In this document: one piece after another, positions 16,360-22,079 of the stretch
Numbering within the stretch: position 1 is the stretch's first letter
Layout: the number at the start of each line of letters is the position of its first letter
Assembly (NCBI GenBank): GCA_002794465.1
Contig: MTSL01000005.1
Location: 1 to 22,079 of the forward strand
Source of the DNA: Paramicrosporidium saccamoebae
Taxonomy: Eukaryota > Rozellomycota
Direction of reading: 5' to 3'
Length of the DNA stretch: 22,079 nucleotides
Notes under the pieces: model-generated
Databases searched by the model: none
Told to the model about the DNA's origin: nothing
Seen by the model: the letters and a program-made list of their open reading frames with translations, nothing else
Made by a program: the position numbers and the translations under genes

Positions 16360-16417
16360 CGGACGAGATGGGATGCATCATGCGCATTGGATTAAAGAAA
16401 TGAATTTATTGTGAGAG

Positions 16418-16422
16418 CCAAT
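16418..16422 (+). promoter_or_regulatory. CCAAT box upstream of Vps74
   Basis: CCAATCGG lies about 19 nt upstream of the Vps74 ATG, inside the 85-bp gap after the Nup-like gene. The distance is short for a core promoter element, so its use is uncertain. Confidence 0.3.
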
Positions 16423-16440
16423 CGGACGGGTTGGGGTGAC

Positions 16441-17412
16441 ATGGTCGTGGCAGCACCGGAGCGGAAAGAACGACGAACATACACCCAGGACATTAAGGAC
16501 GCTGCAAACACCATGGAGGGGAGAGAGAGTCCCGTCAAACAGAGCGGCGCCCGGAGACGCAACGTCGAGGGACGTGCCAGCACCTCCCCGTCCTCAGACG
16601 TGTCGACAGTGGAGAATGAAGCGAACGAAAGCGCCACTGACGACGCATTGGGACCATTAGTACCCGGGACCCGAGACCAGAGACTGACGCTGATGGAGGA
16701 GATTGTGTTGTTGGGACTGAAGGACCAACAGGGCTATCTATCCTTCCTAAATGACAGCATTTCCTATGTCCTACGGGGCTGCATTCTGATGGAATTGGCA
16801 CTAAGAAGACGGATCCGCACAGTAAGGGAGACGGGTGTACGTCGTCCATTCCCCGACCGATTGGTGGAGGTGGTGGACAGTGCTCCCACAGGCGAAGTGC
16901 TGTTAGACGAAGCATTGCGACTGCTACGGGGCGAACGAAACTCGGTCTCTGGCTGGCTGGACCTGCTGAGCGGCGAAACATGGAATCCACTCAAAGTGGG
17001 CTATCAGCTCAAACAGGTGCGTGAGCGCATTGCCAAGGGTTTGGTCGACAAGGGCGTATTGCGCACGGAGAAACACTCCTTCTTGCTGTTTGACATGGCC
17101 ACCCATCCCCTCTCCAGTCCCGTCTGCAAGGAGGATGTGCTACGTCGTGCCATTGGCACGTGTTTGGGTCGGGGGCCCCTGCCCAGTCTACGGTCCGTGG
17201 CGTTGGTGGCCTCTGCTCTGACTGCAAATGTGCTAGAGGGTGCTTTGGGTACATTGCCTTATGCGGAACGCGATGGCGCCTTTAGTCGAGCCGAGGAGTT
17301 GCTGCGGACATATGGAAATCCCGCTGAACGCAACATTCCTCTCCCGGCTGCAAACGAGATTGTCGCCGGGGTGCTTACTGTATTTAGTCGTCTTGATAGC
17401 TTGATTTACTAG
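16441..17412 (+). CDS. VPS74: Vps74/GOLPH3, Golgi PI4P-binding glycosyltransferase retention factor
   Basis: The protein has 323 aa from the ATG at 16441; a GTG further upstream is in frame but an ATG start is far more likely. Vps74/GOLPH3 binds PI4P on Golgi membranes and links glycosyltransferase tails to COPI. The N-terminal ~80 residues are disordered and contain Arg clusters (RKERR, RRR) suited to COPI binding. The GOLPH3 domain starts at LTLMEEIVLLGLKDQQGYL and continues with ISYVLRGCILMELALR, SAPTGEVLLDEAL, LLSGETWNPLK, GYQLKQVRERIAKGLVDKGV, LRTEKHSFLLFDMATHP and a C-terminal helix ending VFSRLDSLIY. The domain is complete. A residue usually Trp in the PI4P pocket (before NDSISYVLRGC) is Leu here at position 103; the pocket Arg (R112) is kept. 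Confidence 0.94.
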   Translation: MVVAAPERKERRTYTQDIKDAANTMEGRESPVKQSGARRRNVEGRASTSPSSDVSTVENEANESATDDALGPLVPGTRDQRLTLMEEIVLLGLKDQQGYLSFLNDSISYVLRGCILMELALRRRIRTVRETGVRRPFPDRLVEVVDSAPTGEVLLDEALRLLRGERNSVSGWLDLLSGETWNPLKVGYQLKQVRERIAKGLVDKGVLRTEKHSFLLFDMATHPLSSPVCKEDVLRRAIGTCLGRGPLPSLRSVALVASALTANVLEGALGTLPYAERDGAFSRAEELLRTYGNPAERNIPLPAANEIVAGVLTVFSRLDSLIY

Positions 17413-17512
17413 CTAAACGAGTATGTTGTAGTAGACAATGTGTGGGGTCATTGGATCGGGGTTGTAGTAATTATGGGAAATAAGAGAGATTAGTTGAAAA
17501 TGCACAACGCTG

Positions 17513-19761
17513 CTATCTAATAGTCTTGATGGTAGAAGTGTCCCACTGACGTTCAAACGCAGCATCAGATCGATCCAGAAGAGCTGTCAGTTCTTCACGG
17601 GTAAGCTCCTCCTTTTCTCCATTCTCCATGAGGAATTGTTCTTTGCGGCCCTCGCCTAAAATCTCTGCCAGATCTTCCGCTAGCAGGGCTTCATCGGCAG
17701 CCAAGAGTTGCTGACGGCCCTTGAACTTTTTCTTGTGAATGACAAGTCGCTCGAGTCGTCGTTTGGAGGCGGCCTTGGCGAGCATCCGTCCTTCAGCGGT
17801 GTTGGCAGTGGATAGTCGGAAGATGAGCACCGGTTTCGTTTGGCCAATACGGTGTACACGATCTTGTGCCTGCAAGTCCATTTGCGGATTCTACACAATT
17901 AACCCTTCCCACATTATATTACCCAATCCGAGTCATAGAAAATGACCGTGTCTGCCGCAACCAAATTGAGTCCCAGTCCACCCGCGCGAGTACTCAAAAG
18001 GAATACTCCACAGGCCGTTCCATCGTTGAATCGCCGAATCTCCTCTTGACGCTGTGGTTGCGCCACACTGCCATCAATCCGACTAAAGGCCATTTGTCGC
18101 ATCTCAAGCCAAACTGCAAGCAGATCGAGCATACGGCTCATCTGACTGAAGATGAGCACTTTGTGGCCACGTCGTCGTAACTCTGTGAGAAGTTGTTCAA
18201 CAAGTCGCATCTTTCCACTGCAACGCACAATCTCCTCATCTACCCGCAGAGTGCCATCTGAATTTGTCGGATGACGAAACAAATACGGATGGTTACATAC
18301 CTTTCGTAGTTGCATAATCTTGTTCTGCAGACCCTGTGTAGCGGTCCATGTTTGATCTGAGGCAGTACTAACAGGAGCAGAGGTGGAGGTATCATCAGTG
18401 TCCCTTTCAATAAAACCATCCTCTTCGGTATCCACACTATCATTCTCACCTCCACTTTCGTCTTCGTCCTCGTCTTCTAGATCATCTTCAGTGGAATCCT
18501 CAGCTTCAGCATAATTAACGCGCTTCTTGGAGACAATTGTCGTTGGGGCGGTATGTAATAATTGTCGGATGCGTCCCTCTGCTACCGCTTGGTAGTATTC
18601 GCTTTGAAGGGGAGTTAGGGTTGCCGAGAGGACATATTCGCGTTTCTTTGGTAATTCGGTTTCCACATCAATCTTTAGACGACGCAGTAGGAGCGGCTTG
18701 AGGATCGAGTGGAGTTGCGCCACCATTGCTGTATCCACCGTCTCGGCTGTCTCTGCACCAACTCCCTCTTCCCCGTCCAAATCAAACCAGGCCAAAAAGT
18801 CATCCACATTGGTGAAAATTTCGGGAAGTAGAAAGTTAAGTAATGACCATAACTCTGTCAAATTGTTCTGTAACGGCGTCCCTGTAATCAGTAGTCGATT
18901 GTCGCTGCGAAATGTTCGCAGTTCACGAATCAGTCGGCAGTTGAGATTCTTCAGTCGATGACCTTCGTCAATGATCAAATGTTTCCAGGAAAGTGACGCT
19001 AAATGACGAGCATCGCGCATTGCAATCTCATAAGACGTCACCACCACGTTGTAACGCTTCCCCAATCGGGCGAAATGTTTCCTTCGCAGAGCAGCACGAT
19101 CGGGCGCCGGTCCGTGGTACATAAGTGCGGCCATTTCTGGTGCAAATCGCTTCAACTCGCTCATCCAATTGTCCAACGTGGACAATGGCGCTACCACCAA
19201 AAAGGGTCCCGTTACGCCCTGTTCCTGTAGAAATGCCAACAGACCAATGCATTGCACCGTCTTTCCCAGTCCCATCTCATCCGCCAAGATTCCATTCAGT
19301 CCATTCTCAAACAATGACACCAGCCATTGCACCCCCTCCAGCTGATACGAGCGCAATGTCCCTTTTAGCATTTTGGGCTGTCGAAACTTTGCATCCGTCT
19401 CTCCTCGTTGTCGAGCCTTTTTATTCGTCTCCACTGGCTGTATTTGCTCCTGAAGACGCTCTGCAAGAAACTTGGAATATGCCTGTGCTCGTGTGAGTAA
19501 GGCCTGCAGTTTGTTCATCTTGTCCTGCTTCACGTGTCTATCAAACGTCTGTTGCATTAATTCTGCATCAGTTACGCTGGTCGCTGCAGTTTCAACGACG
19601 CACACCGAGACTTTGGTTCTTTTCGCAGCAGTCCCATTAGTGGTCCTATCAGCAGTCTTATCAATAAGCCCTTTAATAGCCCTTCTAGTAGTCCTGTTGT
19701 CAGCCACTCCCTTCACTCCCCCTTCCAACTCTGCCAGTTCACTCTCATCATCTCCTACCAT
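17513..19761 (-). CDS. LSH/HELLS (SMARCA6)-type SNF2 chromatin remodeller (two exons)
   Basis: Exons are 19761-17923 and 17890-17513, giving 738 aa. These ATPases slide nucleosomes; LSH/HELLS supports DNA methylation in animals and plants, and yeast Irc5 acts in cohesin loading and repair. The N-terminus has a coiled segment ending LLTRAQAYSKFLAERLQEQ, as in LSH. The ATPase core has RSYQLEGVQWL, DEMGLGKT at 161-168, APLSTLDNWM, DEGH at 265-268, TGTPLQNNLTELWSLLNFLL and LLRRLKIDVETELP. An acidic insert covers about 420-458. The second lobe has NHPYLFRHP, KVLIFSQMSRMLDLL and STRAGGLGLNL, and after the intron NPQMDLQAQDRVHRIGQTKP. The tail with LVIHKKKFKG and LLDRSD matches LSH. All catalytic motifs are present. 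Confidence 0.93.
17891..17922 (-). other. Intron of the LSH-like gene (32 nt)
   Basis: On the gene strand it begins GTAATATAATG and ends TTAATTGTGTAG, with GTTAAT as branch site. Splicing joins FYDSDW to NPQMDLQAQDRVHRIGQ inside helicase motifs V-VI, which is invariant in SNF2 proteins, so the junction is secure. Confidence 0.95.
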
Positions 19762-19873
19762 AAATAAAAACGCATGTCTTTTTGTGCTTTTTGTAATAAA
19801 AACTCAATCTCCGACCCGGAAATATATTATTAAAATCCCAATAGTAAAGACACTCTTCGTCCATGGATATACC

Positions 19874-19895
19874 ACGTCATGTGATTGTGTGACGT
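19874..19895. promoter_or_regulatory. CRE-like inverted pair ACGTCA/TGACGT upstream of the LSH-like gene
   Basis: ACGTCA at 19874-19879 faces TGACGT at 19890-19895, about 115 nt upstream of the LSH-like ATG. ACGTCA half-sites are bound by ATF/CREB-type bZIP factors in fungi. Function is inferred. Confidence 0.4.
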
Positions 19896-20031
19896 AGAAG
19901 ACTGATTAGTTGGGTACTTGAGGATAGTTCCCTAGTTTGGAGAAGGGATAATCAGAACAATCGATGAAGGATAATGTTATTTGTGAGACTATAAATGGGT
20001 CGTTGGACCGACTGAATAAATTCTCTTCTCT

Positions 20032-20061
20032 TCTCGTCCCATCTCGTCCCATCTCGTCTCT
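20032..20061. repeat. Three tandem 10-bp TCTCGTCCCA units
   Basis: Units begin at 20032, 20042 and 20052; the first two are identical and the third ends differently. The surrounding 50 bp is almost pure pyrimidine on the plus strand. Confidence 0.75.
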
Positions 20062-20079
20062 TCCCGCCTGACAGAATCC

Positions 20080-20106
20080 GTGGTATTATCCCCACTACGC
20101 GACAAT
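20080..20106. repeat. 27-nt dispersed element, copy B
   Basis: It matches 485-511 at 26 of 27 bases, in the same orientation, with G at the variable position. It lies 89 nt past the stop of the repeat-protein gene and 319 nt upstream of the LSH-like ATG, the same kind of position as copy A between two minus-strand genes. Confidence 0.85.
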
Positions 20107-20194
20107 TGCTATGTTATATTCGCTATATGGCCCGTGGATATATTCGCACCCGTTTTTTTATTTACTTCTTTTACAGATCGCTTCGGTATTCTAT

Positions 20195-22079
20195 TTACTT
20201 TTTCGATTTGATTGTCTTGTAAAAGGACATCAGCTTGCTCTTGTCCTTTCGAGGCTTAGCTGGCTTGTCATCGGTCGCCAGTGGAGGTGCTTCTTCCTCA
20301 GTCTTGGGCTCCTCCATCTTATCTGCACCCTCCTCAGTAGCCATTGCTTCGGACGTCGGGTCCACTGCTACTGCTGCCGCGGATGTCGATGTTGCTTCAG
20401 ACTCAGCAACCGCTGAAGACTCCATCGATGCACCAGGGACTACTCCCGCTGATTCTTCTGCTGTAGTCGACTCCGATGCTCCTACTGTTCCGGGGACAGC
20501 ATCTGCTGCTCCGTGAGAAAGGTCTCCTTCTTTTGGGGCAGCATCGACAGCTGCCTCAAATATGGCTTCAGCAACTACTTCTGGCTTGATTGGGGAACGG
20601 CCAGCATCAGCAGCGGCCTGTTCTGCCAAGGCTTCCACTGGCTCATGTCCCTGCACCTGTTCTGCAATCGCAGTAGCAGTTGCCTCCTCAGCTGCCTCCA
20701 TCTCGGCAATCTTTTCCTCCTCGGGCTCCTCTTTGAGGGCTTCCAACAAGTCTGCACCCTCCTCTCCCGTTTCGGCAGTTATCATTCCTCCAGCATTCTC
20801 TGCCTCCTGAGGTCCCTCCTTGAGAGCATCAAACAGGGACTCTTCCTCCTTGGGTGTCTCAGCAGCTAGGCCAGGAAAATCTTCAGAGGCATCCGGAATT
20901 GCAATCGCAGCTTCCACAGGAGCAGCTTGTTCAAATTTTGGCTTGGATGGAGCCTCGACAATCTCAATGACCTTTGGCTTTGCCGGCTCCCCGATTGGGA
21001 ATGCGGTATTAATCGGCTCCATTGGATCCTCAGGAAGAGGAAGTGCCTCCCCTGGTGTCGGCGACGGAACATGTTCGGCCTCAAAAGGTCCCATGCCAGC
21101 GGCTCCTTCTTCTTCTTCGGGAGATGCAAACTCGGGTGCGTCAGCTACCTCTACTAACGGCGATGTGGCTCCCTCCGCTGCAGGGAAGGCATCTTTGATT
21201 GCATCCGTTACTGTATCTGTATGTCCCATGCCCATTGTATCTGCATGTCCCATGCCCATTGCGTCTCCATGTGTCATGCCCATTGTGTCTCCTGCATGTG
21301 CCATACCCATGGTATCTCCATGTGTCATGCCCATTGTATCTCCATGCGCCATGCCCATTGTATCTGCATGTCCCATGCCCATTGTGTCTGTATGTCCCAT
21401 GCCCATTGTGTCTCCTGCATGCGTCATACCCATTGTGTCTCCTGCGTGTGTCGTATCCATCGCGTCTCCTGCATGCGTCATACCCATTGTATCACCTGCA
21501 TGTCCCATGCCCATTGTATCACCATGTGACATGCCCATTGCATCTCCTGCATTTGTCATGCCCATTGTGTCTCCTGCATGTGTCATGCCCATTGTATCTC
21601 CTGCATGTCCCATGCCCATTGTATCACCTGCATGCGCCATATCCATTGTGTCTCCTGCATGCGCCATACCGAATGTGTCTCCTGAATGCGTCATGCCCAT
21701 TGTCTCCGCTGGCTCCTGCGTTTGTGTTTGTGTTTGTGCTAGTGATGGTGCCTCTACAATCTCTACATGATGAGGGGCACTCTTGCCGGATTCATGCGTT
21801 GCCGCTGCTGCTCCTGCAATTCCTGCAGCTCCTAAGGCGGCACCTGCACCTGCGCCCATAGCCATGGCTGGCATTGCTGAAGACTCTTCGTCTTCGTCGC
21901 TCTCTTCAGCGTCATTGGGATTCTGTGCATCTTCGATTCCCTTTTGGATAAACACGCTAACTGGACGTGCATTGTCATCCAACTTTACAATTTTGCTCTG
22001 GTGTTCATCCTGTCCATCTCCAGGAATCACAGTTTCGGCATCCGCAAGTGCAAGTGCTGATGGAACCTCGGGATTCTCA
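20195..22079 (-). CDS. Met/His-repeat, Glu/Ala-rich low-complexity protein (5' end outside the window)
   Basis: The frame is open from the right edge to a TAA at 20197-20195, giving at least 627 residues. The start codon is not in the window; an in-frame GTG at 22030 is unlikely to be it. I do not recognise a family. Visible parts in order are an acidic stretch (DAEESDEDEESS), an Ala/Gly-rich segment with AMAMGAGAGAALGAAG, HHVEIVEAPS, about 19-20 copies of a GDTMGMTHA-type repeat, an acidic Glu/Ala/Pro-rich region that repeats VIEIVEAP- and LFDALKEGP-like phrases, and a basic tail KPRKDKSKLMSFYKTIKSKK. No membrane segment is convincing. Most of it is probably disordered. Metal binding by the Met/His repeats is possible but unproven. 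Confidence 0.8.
   Translation of the reverse strand, partial: ENPEVPSALALADAETVIPGDGQDEHQSKIVKLDDNARPVSVFIQKGIEDAQNPNDAEESDEDEESSAMPAMAMGAGAGAALGAAGIAGAAAATHESGKSAPHHVEIVEAPSLAQTQTQTQEPAETMGMTHSGDTFGMAHAGDTMDMAHAGDTMGMGHAGDTMGMTHAGDTMGMTNAGDAMGMSHGDTMGMGHAGDTMGMTHAGDAMDTTHAGDTMGMTHAGDTMGMGHTDTMGMGHADTMGMAHGDTMGMTHGDTMGMAHAGDTMGMTHGDAMGMGHADTMGMGHTDTVTDAIKDAFPAAEGATSPLVEVADAPEFASPEEEEGAAGMGPFEAEHVPSPTPGEALPLPEDPMEPINTAFPIGEPAKPKVIEIVEAPSKPKFEQAAPVEAAIAIPDASEDFPGLAAETPKEEESLFDALKEGPQEAENAGGMITAETGEEGADLLEALKEEPEEEKIAEMEAAEEATATAIAEQVQGHEPVEALAEQAAADAGRSPIKPEVVAEAIFEAAVDAAPKEGDLSHGAADAVPGTVGASESTTAEESAGVVPGASMESSAVAESEATSTSAAAVAVDPTSEAMATEEGADKMEEPKTEEEAPPLATDDKPAKPRKDKSKLMSFYKTIKSKK
21211..21705 (-). 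repeat. Coding tandem repeat, 21- and 24-nt units, about 19-20 copies
   Basis: The units encode seven or eight residues of the form (H)(A)GDTMGM(T/G/A). Units with HA before GDT are 24 nt; units with HG, HT or HA directly before DT are 21 nt. The units differ mostly by silent or conservative changes, so the array is old enough to have drifted but still keeps frame and residues. Confidence 0.88.

Larger units (their letters stand above)
19762..20194. other. 433-bp spacer between the LSH-like and repeat-protein genes (both minus)
   Basis: It contains a CCAAT box at 19838-19842 (77 nt upstream of the LSH ATG, opposite strand), an ACGTCA/TGACGT inverted pair, a three-unit 10-bp pyrimidine repeat and copy B of the 27-nt dispersed element. 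No gene or structural RNA is evident; a plus-strand frame from 20111 is antisense to the next gene. Confidence 0.7.

Noticed and set aside
16411..16440. GTG start for Vps74
   Set aside because: GTG initiation is not expected in a eukaryote, and an ATG follows 30 nt later ahead of all conserved sequence.
20820..21770. Long plus-strand frames (316 aa, and 220 aa at 21199-21861) over the Met/His repeat
   Set aside because: They are antisense to the repeat gene. The repeat unit has no stop in these frames, so long open frames appear automatically. Their protein is only a Pro/Cys/His-type repeat with no other content.

Overview
This window is nuclear DNA of a compact eukaryotic genome, most likely an early-diverging fungus. 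The fungal assignment rests on a Sec66-type Sec62/63 translocon subunit, a Vps74-type GOLPH3 protein and a Cst26/Psi1-type acyltransferase. Intergenic gaps are mostly 35-240 bp, genes are packed on both strands, and all ten introns I can place are only 29-36 nt long. The standard genetic code is used, with TAA, TAG and TGA all serving as stops. A Rozellomycota/microsporidia-like lineage would fit this compactness, but that is inference from architecture and not a phylogenetic result.

Layout, left to right: the 5' part of a YggS/PROSC-type PLP homeostasis gene (-, cut by the left edge); an ANKRD13-like ankyrin/GPCR-chaperone gene (-); divergently, a PlsC acyltransferase (+), a KLHDC4-like kelch gene (+) and the U6 snRNA exonuclease Usb1 (+), separated by about 40 bp each; convergently Sec66 (-), which is head-to-head with mitochondrial Mn-SOD (+); then glycogen phosphorylase (+, four exons); a short F-box-like protein (-) and an RING-H2 E3 ligase (-), the latter head-to-head with ribokinase (+, four exons); an unrecognised basic helical protein (-), head-to-head with a Nup120/Nup160-like helical protein (+); Vps74/GOLPH3 (+); convergently an LSH/HELLS-type SNF2 remodeller (-, two exons); and the 3' part of a Met/His-repeat, Glu/Ala-rich protein (-) running off the right edge.

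This is mostly housekeeping content: membrane lipid and secretory functions (acyltransferase, Sec66, Vps74), RNA processing (Usb1), carbon metabolism (glycogen phosphorylase, ribokinase), redox (SOD2), ubiquitin functions, nuclear pore and chromatin. There is no operon-like functional grouping. Several genes look incomplete as simple ORFs, and short introns restore them: Usb1 regains its second catalytic HxS motif through a GC-AG intron, KLHDC4 gains a 9-nt first exon, and ribokinase gains its whole N-terminal substrate-binding part.

The most interesting non-coding signal is a 27-nt element present twice, about 19.6 kb apart, with 26 of 27 bases identical and abrupt edges. Others are a 25-bp minisatellite, a G-poor 5' leader before glycogen phosphorylase, recurrent CCAATCA boxes in head-to-head promoters, and stop codons embedded in AATAAA signals. 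I see no tRNA, rRNA, CRISPR or transposase gene.
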